Source: Vreelandella olivaria
GTDB taxonomy: Bacteria; Pseudomonadota; Gammaproteobacteria; Pseudomonadales; Halomonadaceae
Assembly (NCBI RefSeq): GCF_023507745.1
Contig: NZ_JALPZO010000113.1
Coordinates: 1-55,204, forward strand
Direction: 5' to 3'
Length of the DNA: 55,204 bases
This document shows positions 36,825 to 46,168 of this stretch, one piece after another. Within the stretch, counting starts at the first letter, position 1. The number at the start of each line of letters is the position of its first letter. Made by a program: the position numbers and the translations under genes. Below the pieces are notes generated by a model. The model saw nothing but the letters and a program-made list of their open reading frames with translations. It ran no database searches and was not told the DNA's origin.

Positions 36825-36937
36825 TAGCCCTCCTGCTCGGTAGCGGTGTCAGCATCATCTGGCAAATAGAGCGGCCCTTTCTGTCCGCAACCCGCCACCA
36901 ACAAGGCAATCAGAGTGATGATGGCCAGTACTTTCAT
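36824..36937 (-). CDS. lptM: Small lipoprotein LptM (YifL family)
   Basis: A 37-residue lipoprotein. The signal peptide [17 protein letters not shown] has the lipobox cysteine at residue 17, followed directly by GQKGPLYLP, the hallmark LptM motif (usual form CGxKGPLYxP). LptM binds the LptD/E translocon and promotes disulfide maturation of LptD. AAGGGG precedes the ATG. The start overlaps the argH stop (ATGA) and the stop overlaps the lysA start (TAATG), so three genes are chained. It is short enough to be missed by default gene callers. Confidence 0.92.
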   Translation of the reverse strand: MKVLAIITLIALLVAGCGQKGPLYLPDDADTATEQEG

Positions 36938-38337
36938 GCTTGCCCCTTCAGCGATGCCAGCGCCTCACGGGCGCGGCTTGCCGCTGCCCGAACCTGATCA
37001 GGGGCGGTGCCGCCAATGTGGTTACGCGCTGCCACGGAGCCTTCCAGGGTGAGAACGTCGAACACATCCTGTTCAATGGTACTGGAGAACTGCTGCAGCT
37101 CTTCCAGTGTCATTTCGGAAAGGTCTTTCTTGGTCTTCAGGCCATACGCTACCGACAGGCCGACAATTTCGTGAGCATCACGGAAGGCAACGCCTTTGCG
37201 TACCAGATAATCAGCGAGATCGGTGGCTGTTGAAAAGCCACGCCGTGCCGCTTCGTACATGCTGTCTTTCTTCGGCTCAATGGCGGGCACCATATCGGCA
37301 AACGCTTTCAAACAGTCGCGCACCGTATCCACTGCATCAAACAGCGGCTCTTTATCTTCCTGATTATCTTTGTTGTACGCCAGGGGTTGCGACTTCATTA
37401 GCGTTAGCAGCCCCATCAGGTGGCCATATACGCGGCCTGTTTTACCGCGTACCAATTCGGGTACATCGGGGTTTTTCTTCTGGGGCATGATGGATGAGCC
37501 GGTGCAGAAGCGATCAGGCAGGTCGATAAAATCAAACTGAGCGCTGGTCCATAGCACCAGCTCTTCGCTCATGCGCGACAGGTGCATCATCAGGATACTG
37601 GCAAAGCTGGTGAATTCAATGGCAAAGTCACGGTCAGAAACCGCATCCAGGGAGTTTTCCGCCGGGCGTTCGAATCCAAGCAACGCCGCACTGACGTGGC
37701 GGTCGATAGGGTACGTGGTACCCGCCAGCGCTGCTGCGCCCAACGGCATCACATTCACGCGTTTGCGGCAGTCGAGCAGCCGCTCGTGGTCGCGGGTCAG
37801 CATCTCCTGCCAGGCCAGCAGATGGTGACCGAATGTGACAGGCTGTGCCGTTTGCAGGTGCGTGAAGCCGGGCATAATGGTATCGGCCTGACGATCGGCA
37901 AGCTCAATCATCCCTTCGCGCAGGCGCACCAGCTCCGCTTCAATCACGTCGATTTCGTCACGCATAAACAGGCGGATATCGGTGGCCACCTGATCATTGC
38001 GTGAGCGGCCAGTGTGCAGCTTCTTACCGGTGATGCCAATCTTGTCGGTCAGCCGTGCCTCAATATTCATATGCACGTCTTCCAGGGGTACCGACCAGTT
38101 GAACTCGCCCCGCTCAATCTCATCCTGAATCTCGGTCAAGCCCGTAATAATGGCGTCACGCTCTTCTTCGCTTAGTACACCGACCCGCGCCAGCATGGTG
38201 GCATGGGCGATAGAGCCCTGAATATCCTGGCGTGCCAGGCGCTGATCAAAATTCACAGAGGCGGTAAAGCGTGCAACAAAGGCATCGGTGGGCTCGCTAA
38301 AGCGACCGCCCCAAGACTGGTTCGTAGCTTGGCTCAT
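36934..38337 (-). CDS. argH: Argininosuccinate lyase
   Basis: A 467-residue fumarase/aspartase-superfamily enzyme that splits argininosuccinate into arginine and fumarate. Motifs: [13 protein letters not shown] at the start, [29 protein letters not shown] and the superfamily signature [15 protein letters not shown]. The ATG at 38337 is preferred because AGGAT lies 9 bases upstream; an ATG three codons earlier lacks spacing. It leads the argH-lptM-lysA-dapF run. Confidence 0.97.
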   Translation of the reverse strand: MSQATNQSWGGRFSEPTDAFVARFTASVNFDQRLARQDIQGSIAHATMLARVGVLSEEERDAIITGLTEIQDEIERGEFNWSVPLEDVHMNIEARLTDKIGITGKKLHTGRSRNDQVATDIRLFMRDEIDVIEAELVRLREGMIELADRQADTIMPGFTHLQTAQPVTFGHHLLAWQEMLTRDHERLLDCRKRVNVMPLGAAALAGTTYPIDRHVSAALLGFERPAENSLDAVSDRDFAIEFTSFASILMMHLSRMSEELVLWTSAQFDFIDLPDRFCTGSSIMPQKKNPDVPELVRGKTGRVYGHLMGLLTLMKSQPLAYNKDNQEDKEPLFDAVDTVRDCLKAFADMVPAIEPKKDSMYEAARRGFSTATDLADYLVRKGVAFRDAHEIVGLSVAYGLKTKKDLSEMTLEELQQFSSTIEQDVFDVLTLEGSVAARNHIGGTAPDQVRAAASRAREALASLKGQA

Positions 38338-38434
38338 CGGAGGCATATCCTGCTGACAAAACTAATGGAGTCGTTGAGGGAAAGTGTACCAGAGTCCCTG
38401 CACTCAGCGGCATGCCGTTTTTCGCCGGTTGCTT

Positions 38435-40504
38435 TTAAGCAGAGGGAGAGCCAGGATCAGTGATATTTTCCTGGGCTGCTTGAAAAAAAGCATCAAGCGC
38501 GGAAAATGGCATGGGATGAGCGAAGTAGTAACCCTGAAAGTTAACGCAATGCAGTGCCTTGAGGAAAGTAAACTGTTCTGCGGTTTCCACGCCCTCAATC
38601 AAGACTTCCAAGCCAAGCTTACCAGCCATGGTGACAACACCATCAACAATGGCCGCATCATGGGTATCACTGACCACATCACGCACAAAGGAGCGGTCAA
38701 CCTTGAGTTTGTTGATGGGCAAACGCTTGAGGTAACTCAGGCTGGAAAATCCGGTGCCGAAGTCATCCAACGCAATGTGTACACCGAGATTACGTAAATC
38801 CAGCAATACCTGAATGGTGTGCTCCGCGCTATCCATCAGCACTCCTTCCGTCAGCTCCAGCTCCAATAGCTCAGGCACCAACCCACTCTCTTCCAACACC
38901 TGCTGAATGGATGCCAAAAATCCCGGCCGCTGAAACTGCATCGGTGAAATATTGACCGCCATGGTAATCGGGTCTTTAGCCGTTGCGTTAAGCGCCACCG
39001 CATCCCGACAGGCGGTGGCCAGCACCCACTCACTGATGGGTATAATTTGCCCCGTATCTTCCGCCAGACTAATAAACTGTGCGGGTGGAATATTTCCACG
39101 CGTTGGGTGGTTCCAGCGGATCAGTGCTTCAACACCAGCAACACGCCCGGTCGGCCCGTTTATTTGCGGCTGGTAGTGCAGCTCAAACTGCTGTTGCTCT
39201 ATGGCCTGCTGTAGTGCATGACGCAGACTGACCCGCTCGGTCACCTTGCGGTTTAGTTCATCGGTGTACCATTGATAGGTGTTGCGTCCGCGCCGCTTGG
39301 CCTTGTACATCGCAAGGTCAGCCCGCTGAATCAGCAGGCGTGGCTCTTTGATGGTGCCATCATCGGTGGCAATGCCAATGCTGGCGGTAATGCGCAGCTC
39401 ACTCCCTCGGTACCAATAAGGCGCCGACACCCGGGTTAGCAGCCGCTCCACCACCTGGAGCACATCCTGCTCACGAGCCAGGTCCGGCAATAGCACAATA
39501 AATTCATCGCCACCAAAACGTGCAACGGTATCCCATGGGCGTAGTTCCTCTTCCAGTCGCTTAGCCACTTCAATCAGGAGGAAATCGCCAACCTCATGAC
39601 CCAGGCTATCGTTAATCGGCTTAAAGTCATCCAAATCAACAAACAGTAGCGCTAAATACCGGTGGTAACGCTTGGCCAGCAAACAACCTTGCGCCAGGCG
39701 CTGGTTGAGCAGCAACCGATTCGGTAGACCTGTTAGCGAATCGTGGTTGGCGTTGTGCCGGAGCTGTGCCTGAGACTCGCGTTGCTCCGTAATGTCGTTT
39801 TGCACGCCGATAAAATGCGTTACCACCCCCATTGCATCGCGTACTGGAGAAATGTAGAGATCATTCCAAAATGGAGCCCCATCGCGACGGTAATTGCGAA
39901 TAACGACATGAACTTCACGCTGAGCATTGATCCCCTTACGCAACTGCGTCAGCGTGACAGGGTCAGTTCCCTCGCCCTGCAGGAATCGGCAATTGCGCCC
40001 CATGGCGTAGTAGCGCACATAGCCGGTGATACGCTCAAAGGCTGCATTGGCATATACCACCGGCAGGTCGTCTTGAAGCGCATCAACAATGACAACACCG
40101 TTGGTGCTGGACTCAACACTGCGCTCCAGCAGCTTGAGCTGCTGCTCTGAGGATTTGCGGCGGGTAATATCACGGGCAATGACATAAATAACCTCGCCAT
40201 CCGATGACGCCGCCACATCCAGCCACAACCGTTGCCCTGCCATCGTTAACGCGCGAACATCAAAGGCCTCGATGGCTTCCCCCTTCTGCAACCGTGCCAA
40301 TGCCGTTTCAATCACCGGAAAATCACGTGGGTCAATGACGGTACCACACGGTCTGCCCAGCAGTTCATCCGCGCTGTAGCCAAGCAACTCTTCGAATGTG
40401 GGGTTAACATTCAGTAGCGTGCCCGCAAAGTCGATACAGCAGAATAAGTCCCGCGATAGCAGGAAAAATTGGTCGAGCTTGCCTTGCGGTTCTACAGAGG
40501 GCAT
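38435..40504 (-). CDS. PAS-LOV-GGDEF-EAL protein, probable blue-light c-di-GMP enzyme
   Basis: A 689-residue cytosolic multidomain protein. A first PAS domain (about 10-115) is followed by a second at about 125-240 with the full LOV signature GRNCRFLQG (adduct Cys172), NYRRDGAPFWN and the flavin-contacting Gln in GVQNDIT. The GGDEF domain has VARFGGDEF (331-335) preceded by an I-site RPWD. The EAL domain has VEALIRWNHP (459-461), DDFGTGFSSL and EGVETAEQ. No transmembrane segment is present. Both catalytic domains look intact, so light could switch synthesis or breakdown of c-di-GMP; which one dominates cannot be said. It is divergent from hemC. Confidence 0.9.
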   Translation of the reverse strand: MPSVEPQGKLDQFFLLSRDLFCCIDFAGTLLNVNPTFEELLGYSADELLGRPCGTVIDPRDFPVIETALARLQKGEAIEAFDVRALTMAGQRLWLDVAASSDGEVIYVIARDITRRKSSEQQLKLLERSVESSTNGVVIVDALQDDLPVVYANAAFERITGYVRYYAMGRNCRFLQGEGTDPVTLTQLRKGINAQREVHVVIRNYRRDGAPFWNDLYISPVRDAMGVVTHFIGVQNDITEQRESQAQLRHNANHDSLTGLPNRLLLNQRLAQGCLLAKRYHRYLALLFVDLDDFKPINDSLGHEVGDFLLIEVAKRLEEELRPWDTVARFGGDEFIVLLPDLAREQDVLQVVERLLTRVSAPYWYRGSELRITASIGIATDDGTIKEPRLLIQRADLAMYKAKRRGRNTYQWYTDELNRKVTERVSLRHALQQAIEQQQFELHYQPQINGPTGRVAGVEALIRWNHPTRGNIPPAQFISLAEDTGQIIPISEWVLATACRDAVALNATAKDPITMAVNISPMQFQRPGFLASIQQVLEESGLVPELLELELTEGVLMDSAEHTIQVLLDLRNLGVHIALDDFGTGFSSLSYLKRLPINKLKVDRSFVRDVVSDTHDAAIVDGVVTMAGKLGLEVLIEGVETAEQFTFLKALHCVNFQGYYFAHPMPFSALDAFFQAAQENITDPGSPSA

Positions 40505-40585
40505 CGCATTACCTAAACATGTATGACGCGTTTCAACGTTGGCCTTAAATTCGGCCGGTTATTTTTACTGTGTGGCCGGGTGCTT

Positions 40586-40604
40586 TATGATGAGACTTAT
40601 CATA
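40586..40604. promoter_or_regulatory. Inverted repeat in the hemC/LOV-protein divergent region
   Basis: TATGAT and ATCATA flank a 7-base centre, 38 bases before the hemC start and about 80 bases before the divergent gene. It has the size of a dimer-binding operator and also contains -10-like hexamers. No specific regulator can be named. Confidence 0.3.
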
Positions 40605-40641
40605 GTTCGACGCGCCGTGTCAGCGGCAAAGGGAGAATAAC

Positions 40642-41586
40642 GTGTCATCCATCAGTAAATTACGCATCGCCACGCGTAAAAGCCAGTTGGCCATGTGGCA
40701 GGCCGAGTATGTCCGCAACCTTTTGATGGCAGCACACAGCGGCCTTGAAGTCGAGCTGGTTCCTCTTTCCACCAAAGGAGACAAAATTCTTGATACACCG
40801 CTATCTAAAATTGGTGGTAAAGGACTCTTCGTCAAGGAACTGGAAGACGCCATGCTGGATGGTCGCGCTGATATCGCTGTGCATTCGATGAAAGACGTGC
40901 CGATGCACTTTCCTGAAGGCCTCGGTCTTTCAGTCATTTTGGCAGGTGCCGACCCTACCGATGCGTTTGTCTCTAATCACTACAAAAGTATCGATGAGCT
41001 ACCCGACGGCGCGCGTATTGGTACTGCCAGCCTGCGCCGTGGCTTACAAATGCGCGAAGCACGCCCAGACCTTCAGATTCTTAATCTACGCGGTAATGTC
41101 CAAACGCGCCTGGCCAAATTAGATGCAGACGAGTTTGATGCCATTATTCTTGCCACCTCCGGCCTAAAACGCCTGGGCCTTGAGGAGCGCATTGCCCAGG
41201 CGCTGCCGCCTGAAATTTGTTTACCCGCCTGCGGCCAGGGGGCTCTGGGAATTGAATGCCGTCTGCATGACCCCGACCTGATTAATTTATTGGCACCGCT
41301 GGATGATCACGACACAGCGACACGTGTACGCGCCGAACGGGCAATGAACACGCGTTTGGAAGGCGGCTGCCAGGTACCTATTGCAGGGCATGCCGTGCTT
41401 GATAAAGCCAATGAGACAATTTGGCTACGTGGCCTGGTCGGCAACCCGGAAGGCACGGAAGTTTTGCGCGCTGAAGGGAGCGGCTCTATTCACGAACCTG
41501 AAGCACTGGGCATTCGCATTGCTGAAGACCTGCTTGACCAGGGCGCCGGGGATATTCTGGCCGAGGTTTACGGCAACAGCGTATGA
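40642..41586 (+). CDS. hemC: Porphobilinogen deaminase (hydroxymethylbilane synthase)
   Basis: A 314-residue heme-pathway enzyme that polymerises four porphobilinogens. The N-terminal [13 protein letters not shown], the active-site Asp region HSMKDVP, and LRRGLQ with Arg residues for substrate acids are present. The dipyrromethane cofactor is attached to Cys243 in EGGCQVPI. The GTG start at 40642 follows AAAGGGAG. It leads the hemC-hemD-hemX-hemY operon. Confidence 0.97.
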   Translation: MSSISKLRIATRKSQLAMWQAEYVRNLLMAAHSGLEVELVPLSTKGDKILDTPLSKIGGKGLFVKELEDAMLDGRADIAVHSMKDVPMHFPEGLGLSVILAGADPTDAFVSNHYKSIDELPDGARIGTASLRRGLQMREARPDLQILNLRGNVQTRLAKLDADEFDAIILATSGLKRLGLEERIAQALPPEICLPACGQGALGIECRLHDPDLINLLAPLDDHDTATRVRAERAMNTRLEGGCQVPIAGHAVLDKANETIWLRGLVGNPEGTEVLRAEGSGSIHEPEALGIRIAEDLLDQGAGDILAEVYGNSV

Positions 41587-42362
41587 CCCAGCCGGTATTG
41601 ATCTGCCGCCCCGGCGAGCGTGGGGATGCCCTGGCGTCTGCCTTACGCGAGCATGGCGCTGAGGTGGCCCGACTTGACGTAATGCAACTTGAAGCACTGC
41701 CTGAAGATCCGGCCCAGCGCGCTATCTGGCTGGATATTGATCAGTACCATAAGATAGTGGTAGTCAGCCCTTTCGCCGCTTACTGTTTGAGCGAAGCGCT
41801 GGATCGTTATTGGCCGCAGCTTCCTGTAGGTATTGATTACTATAGTGTTGGTCGTTCCACCGCTAACACTCTATCGGTTCAATTGGGCGTGCGAGTACAT
41901 ACCCCTTTGCCAGAGAGCGGAGAGGATACCAGCGAAGCACTGTTATCACTTGCCTCGCTGAAAACACTGACAAACCAACGGATCTTACTGGTAGCTGGCG
42001 TTGGTGGGCGCACACTACTCGCCGATACGCTGGAAGCGCGTGGTGCCCGCGTCACGCGCGTTGCCGTATATCGGCGGGTGTATCGGCCACCATCAGCGGG
42101 CATGCAGCAACGGCTTTCTTCAGGCGATTATCGGGCGTTAATCGTGACCAGCGGCGAACTGCTTGAATATCTGGCAAAATGGTGTGGTCAAGTAGCGTTG
42201 AACCAACCGCTAATCGTTTCCAGTCACCGTTTAGCTACACTGGCCGGTAAACTGGGTTTTTGTGACCTCAAGGTGGCGTCGGGAGCAACGCCGGCTGCGC
42301 TGGTAGCCGCGTTGGATCGGTCCTGCAACCCAAAGGGTGCCGATGTCGATCAAGGAACTTAA
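41583..42362 (+). CDS. hemD: Uroporphyrinogen-III synthase
   Basis: A 259-residue two-domain enzyme that closes hydroxymethylbilane with inversion of ring D. The family is poorly conserved. The recognisable parts are [24 protein letters not shown] at the start, [29 protein letters not shown] and [11 protein letters not shown]. The start overlaps the hemC stop (ATGA). Position after hemC makes the call firm. Confidence 0.93.
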   Translation: MTQPVLICRPGERGDALASALREHGAEVARLDVMQLEALPEDPAQRAIWLDIDQYHKIVVVSPFAAYCLSEALDRYWPQLPVGIDYYSVGRSTANTLSVQLGVRVHTPLPESGEDTSEALLSLASLKTLTNQRILLVAGVGGRTLLADTLEARGARVTRVAVYRRVYRPPSAGMQQRLSSGDYRALIVTSGELLEYLAKWCGQVALNQPLIVSSHRLATLAGKLGFCDLKVASGATPAALVAALDRSCNPKGADVDQGT

Positions 42363-42378
42363 TAAGGGCTAGCGACAG

Positions 42379-43830
42379 ATGAGCAAACAACCAAACGATC
42401 AGGAAGACGTACAAAAGACGTCTGCCGATGCATCCCAAGACGGCGCCACATCACGCGATACCGCAGCGCCCGCCCATGTGAGCGAGGCACCGGCAGGGTC
42501 AACTACCACAGCGTCTTCCTCTTATGCTGCCAAAAACAGTCGCTCACGCCGTCGACATAAAGGTGGCAATGTCCCCGTTAAGCAAGAGTCCGCTACCAGC
42601 ACTCCTCCTGTCGCTGCAAGCAATACATCACAAACCAGCGCTAACACATCACAAAGTAACCCTGCTTCCAATGGCACAGCACAAAGCAGCAGTACCAACA
42701 AAAGCGACTCGGCTGCCAGGCCAACAGCTGGTGCCTCCGGTAATAACAAGGGCACCCCACCGCCTTCAACGCCTACCCGTGGTGGCGGCAGTAACAGCAA
42801 GAGCGGTGTCCTTGCCATTGTGCTGATTATTATTCTGGCAGTGGCTCTCACTGTGGTCGCCTGGCAAGGATGGCAGCGCCTTGATAGCCAGCAGCAGCGT
42901 ATTGATGAACTTGCCCGGCAGGCAGAAGTCAGCGCCACTCAACAGGCAGTAAACGATCTTGAGTCGCGTATCGACAGCAGTGAAACTGAGCACAGCCAGA
43001 CGCTCGAAAACACATTAAGCGAACTACGTGGCGAGCTTGAAAACTACCGTAGTGAAGTCGATGGCACACTGGATCAGGTGCTTGCACAACTTTCCCAGGA
43101 GCAGGATACCGATGAGCGAGACTGGCTACACGCTGAAGCCGCCTATCTGCTGCGGCTGGCAAACCAGCGCTTGCAGCTTGAAGGTGATGTAGAAGGCGCT
43201 GCTGCCCTGCTGCGTACCGCCGATGCCCGTCTGGTGGATGCCGATAACCCGGCCCTGACATCTGTGCGTCGTGAAATTGCCAGTGAACTGGCAGCACTGG
43301 ACGCCGTACCGCGTGTTGATCGTACCGGCATCTATCTTGCACTGAACGCTCAGCAAGAGCGCATCTCTGGCCTGCGGCTTTCTCAGGATATTGAAGAGCG
43401 TGCGGTCACCTCAGGTATCGAGCAGCCACCCACCGGCAACTTCCAGCGTCAGCTGGCGCGTTTCGGCGAAGAGTTAAAAGACCTGATCGTGATTCGCCAC
43501 CATGACGAGGCACTCGAAGCACTGATAACGCCAGAGCAAGAGTCCTATCTGCGTCAAAGTCTACGCCTGGTGCTGGAGCAGTCGCAGCTAGCCCTGCTCA
43601 AAGAAGAGCAGGAGCTTTATGAAGCCAGTATCGACAAATCCCTGGAACTGCTCAACGGCTACTACGATACCGAGCGTGAAGAGACACAGAGTGTCATCGC
43701 TCGCCTGCAAGAGCTGAAACAGACTCAGGTCCAGCCTGAGCTGCCGGATATCAGCGCATCACAGCAGGCCCTGGCGGAGTTTATTGAAAATCGCTTTGAG
43801 TCCCGCCGCCAGGACGGAGGTGATGCATGA
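42379..43830 (+). CDS. hemX: HemX-like membrane protein (uroporphyrinogen-III C-methyltransferase-like)
   Basis: A 483-residue protein with a long Ser/Thr/Asn-rich disordered cytoplasmic region (1-140) and a single membrane helix (143-163). A coiled-coil periplasmic part (165-245) and a helical HemX domain (EAAYLLRLANQRLQLEGDV onward) follow. Despite the usual name it lacks SAM-binding methyltransferase motifs. In gammaproteobacteria it lies between hemD and hemY, as here, and may scaffold heme-pathway enzymes. The repeated NTSQTSANTSQSN-type composition makes the leader low in information. Confidence 0.9.
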   Translation: MSKQPNDQEDVQKTSADASQDGATSRDTAAPAHVSEAPAGSTTTASSSYAAKNSRSRRRHKGGNVPVKQESATSTPPVAASNTSQTSANTSQSNPASNGTAQSSSTNKSDSAARPTAGASGNNKGTPPPSTPTRGGGSNSKSGVLAIVLIIILAVALTVVAWQGWQRLDSQQQRIDELARQAEVSATQQAVNDLESRIDSSETEHSQTLENTLSELRGELENYRSEVDGTLDQVLAQLSQEQDTDERDWLHAEAAYLLRLANQRLQLEGDVEGAAALLRTADARLVDADNPALTSVRREIASELAALDAVPRVDRTGIYLALNAQQERISGLRLSQDIEERAVTSGIEQPPTGNFQRQLARFGEELKDLIVIRHHDEALEALITPEQESYLRQSLRLVLEQSQLALLKEEQELYEASIDKSLELLNGYYDTEREETQSVIARLQELKQTQVQPELPDISASQQALAEFIENRFESRRQDGGDA

Positions 43831-45092
43831 GAAAACTCATCCTCCTTATCGTTGCAGGCTTGGCAGTAGGTGCCCTGTTTGGGCATCTGATGATGTCGGT
43901 GCCCGGCTACTGGCTAATCCGCGTAGGTGACACCTCGGTACAAACGTCATTCTGGTTTGGGTTGGTACTGTTACTGGGCGCATTTATTGTGCTGCACTTT
44001 GCGCTGCGCTTATTAACCGGCATTATTCGCCCGGTAGGCCGCTTTCGCACCTGGAACAGCCGTGCCCGCAACCGCCGTGCCATGAAGCGCACAGTGCGTG
44101 GGCTGGTTGCATTGACCGAAGGCCGCTGGAAAAAAGCCGAAAAAACGCTGGTTCGCGCCGCCGATGACTCCAGTACCCCCTTGGTGAACTACCTTTCGGC
44201 GGCGCTGGCGGCTCACTACCAGGGCAATCACGTTAAGTCGCAAGAGCACCTGAATCAGGCACAACTGACAACAGAGGGGGCTGACACCGCTATTGGCCTG
44301 ATGCAGGCCCAACTGATGATTGATCGTCAGCAACCTGAAGAGGCCCTCGCTATTCTTAACCGCCTGGATAAGCAGCTAACCAATCACCCACAGGTGCTGA
44401 AACTACTGAAACAGGTTCACCTCAGTGTTAATGACTGGGAGGGGCTGCGCCGCCTGATTCCGCGTCTGGCCGCCCAAAAGCTGATCACTCAGCAAGAGCG
44501 CGAACAGCTGGAGTTCAAGGCTTACCGCGAACTGATCGTATTCGAGGCTAAAAATCCCACCAATATTGAGCGGGTACGTGGGCTGTGGGCAGATATGCCT
44601 GACTACCTGCGTGGCAATACAGAGCTGATCGTGCTTTATACAGAGGCGCTTATTCAGGCCAACGAAGAGCCAATTGCTGAACGCTTACTCAACCACTCAC
44701 TGGATCACCACTGGGACGCCCGTTTAGTGAAGCGTTATGGTCTGCTAAACGTTGATGCTGGCCGCCAGCTTGTCAAAGCTGAAAAGTGGCTGCAAGAGCG
44801 CCCCAACGATCCTGAACTGTTGCTCGCCTGTGGTCGACTTTCACTACGCACCGGGCAGTGGGAAAAAGCGCTTGAGTACTTCGAAGCCAGCCAGCGCCAA
44901 CGCCCCAACGGTGAAGTCTGCGCGGAGCTTGCTCGCCTCTACGCAAGCCTGGGTGAGCACAACAAGAGCCAGCTCTACTACCGCCACAGCGTTGAAATGC
45001 TGGCTAAATCGCTACCCTCGCTGCCCCAGCCCAGCGATGCTGGCGATAGCGGTACCAAGCCAACCAGTAAAAAGATCAAGCAAAGAGCGTAA
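43827..45092 (+). CDS. hemY: HemY-like inner-membrane TPR protein
   Basis: A 421-residue protein with two N-terminal membrane helices (about 3-22 and 40-63, hairpin topology) and a cytosolic tetratricopeptide-repeat region. The HemY_N domain shows DTSVQTSFWFGLVLL and a long run of helix pairs such as ALAAHYQGNHVKSQEHLNQA. It belongs to the heme operon and overlaps hemX by ATGA. It should not be confused with the Bacillus protoporphyrinogen oxidase also called HemY. Confidence 0.92.
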   Translation: MRKLILLIVAGLAVGALFGHLMMSVPGYWLIRVGDTSVQTSFWFGLVLLLGAFIVLHFALRLLTGIIRPVGRFRTWNSRARNRRAMKRTVRGLVALTEGRWKKAEKTLVRAADDSSTPLVNYLSAALAAHYQGNHVKSQEHLNQAQLTTEGADTAIGLMQAQLMIDRQQPEEALAILNRLDKQLTNHPQVLKLLKQVHLSVNDWEGLRRLIPRLAAQKLITQQEREQLEFKAYRELIVFEAKNPTNIERVRGLWADMPDYLRGNTELIVLYTEALIQANEEPIAERLLNHSLDHHWDARLVKRYGLLNVDAGRQLVKAEKWLQERPNDPELLLACGRLSLRTGQWEKALEYFEASQRQRPNGEVCAELARLYASLGEHNKSQLYYRHSVEMLAKSLPSLPQPSDAGDSGTKPTSKKIKQRA

Positions 45093-45115
45093 CAACGCTT
45101 TTGAAACGGAGCCAA

Positions 45116-45139
45116 CAGGGTGCCTGAAGAGGCACCCTG
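45116..45139 (+). terminator. Hairpin closing the hem operon
   Basis: A perfect 9-bp stem CAGGGTGCC/GGCACCCTG with loop TGAAGA lies 24 bases after the hemY stop. No clear T-run follows, so it may stall or stabilise rather than terminate alone. The core is repeated at 45304-45324. Confidence 0.6.
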
Positions 45140-45177
45140 CAGATTGATAACAAACCCTTTCCTCGCTTCTTAACATA

Positions 45178-45273
45178 GTCTCGAGTAACTCGTAGCGGGG
45201 TCTTTCGCCAGGGATGGCGAAAGTAGCGCCCATGGATGGGTTCACAGCGCCCCCGCATAGGGTTATTCGAGAC
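45178..45273. repeat. 96-bp inverted-repeat element (MITE/REP-like)
   Basis: The element begins GTCTCGAGTAACTCGTAGCG and ends with an imperfect complement (GCATAGGGTTATTCGAGAC); the outermost 7 bp match perfectly. The centre holds two small hairpins, TTTCGCC/GGCGAAA around AGGGAT (45203-45222) and CCCATGGATGGG (45229-45240). I recall similar GCCAGGGATGGCGAAA segments scattered between genes in Halomonas-like genomes, which suggests a dispersed repeat. No coding potential is supported, and no target duplication is obvious. Confidence 0.65.
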
Positions 45274-45303
45274 CGCTTATCTACTTTGTCAGCAGTCTCA
45301 AGG

Positions 45304-45329
45304 GGGTGCCCTGAAGAGGCACCCTTTAT
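45304..45329 (+). terminator. Second copy of the hem-operon hairpin, with T-rich tail
   Basis: GGGTGCC/GGCACCC with loop CTGAAGA is followed by TTTATAT. Stem and loop repeat the hairpin at 45116-45139 almost exactly. It lies between the convergent hemY and mscL genes and could serve both. Confidence 0.75.
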
Positions 45330-45335
45330 ATTGGT

Positions 45336-45851
45336 TTATGGGTTGGCGGGTGGCATGGTAGCAGGCGTTTCAAGCGTAGCTTCCGCTTCTAATGAAGGTA
45401 ATGTCGCCGTACAGTGGCCACACCGGGTGGCTTTGATCGGCACCACCATCAAGCAGTAAGGGCAGGGCTTCTCTTCGGGACTCGCAGGGGCAGCCGCTTC
45501 TTCGCGCTTTAAGCGATTGATCGTGCGTACCAGCAGAAAGACCACAAACGCTACAATGGTGAAGCTCACTACCGCATTAACAAACAACCCGACATTTAGC
45601 GTTACCGCTCCCGCTGCCTGGGCGTCGCCAAGCGTTGCATAAGGACCTGCAACCACCCCTTCACGTAGCACAATAAATATGTTCGAGAAATCAATACCGC
45701 CTACCAATAAACCAATCAGCGGGTTCATTACATCCGCCACCAGGCTCTGAACTATCAGCGTAAATGCACCGCCGATAATGATACCTACCGCCATATCAAT
45801 GACATTGCCTTTTACTGCGAACTCACGAAATTCCTGCAAGATTTTTGGCAT
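45336..45851 (-). CDS. mscL: Large-conductance mechanosensitive channel MscL with zinc-ribbon-like tail
   Basis: The N-terminal 112 residues are a standard MscL: the amphipathic [23 protein letters not shown] start, helix 1 with [14 protein letters not shown], a periplasmic loop, and helix 2 with [22 protein letters not shown]. The usual family length is about 136 residues; this one has 171 because the cytoplasmic end carries CPYC (130-133) and CGHC (144-147), a four-cysteine zinc-ribbon-like module, then a Pro/Ala tail. The channel opens on hypo-osmotic shock. The role of the Cys module is unknown; it may gate, cluster or sense. Confidence 0.93.
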   Translation of the reverse strand: MPKILQEFREFAVKGNVIDMAVGIIIGGAFTLIVQSLVADVMNPLIGLLVGGIDFSNIFIVLREGVVAGPYATLGDAQAAGAVTLNVGLFVNAVVSFTIVAFVVFLLVRTINRLKREEAAAPASPEEKPCPYCLMVVPIKATRCGHCTATLPSLEAEATLETPATMPPANP

Positions 45852-46168
45852 AGCCCACCCCTAGAGCTGATTATAAACGCCTTCCTCAAACGCATTGCGC
45901 TGCATTTCAATGCGGCTAAACAGTACGTTATGAGCATGTACCATAGTTTAAATTGCGACAAGCTTTCTACCTAACCCTCCTGCAATTTTCTTTCTCCCCT
46001 TCTCTCACTCCCTAACCGCGTACAGATACATCCAAATCATAAAAATAAGACAACCACTTGACACAAATAAATGATCAATCTACTTTTCCATCTGACAATA
46101 TAAAGAAAATAATGGCTTAATTAACTCCTAAAAAAACAAAATACATAGTTATTTCTGGAGCTTATGAA
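45852..46168. other. 317-base A/T-rich intergenic region between mscL and the alicyclic-acid operon
   Basis: It contains the divergent leaders of mscL and aliA. No open reading frame of substance or RNA gene is seen. It is strikingly A/T-rich from about 46020 onward. It holds one good promoter (46058-46086) and, over its spacer, a TGATCA palindrome that could be part of a regulator site. Confidence 0.6.
46058..46086 (+). promoter_or_regulatory. Sigma-70 promoter of the aliA operon
   Basis: A perfect -35 TTGACA (46058-46063), 17-base spacer and -10 TACTTT (46081-46086, 4 of 6) lie 83 bases before the aliA start. The palindrome TGATCA (46072-46077) in the spacer is placed where a MarR-type repressor such as the operon's own BadR could bind; this is inference. 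Confidence 0.6.

Noticed and set aside
45012..45258. Short minus-strand frames over the 96-bp repeat (MNPSMGATFAIPGE-type peptides)
   Set aside because: Such peptides arise from the repeated palindromic DNA rather than from a gene, and no start signal or coding bias is seen.
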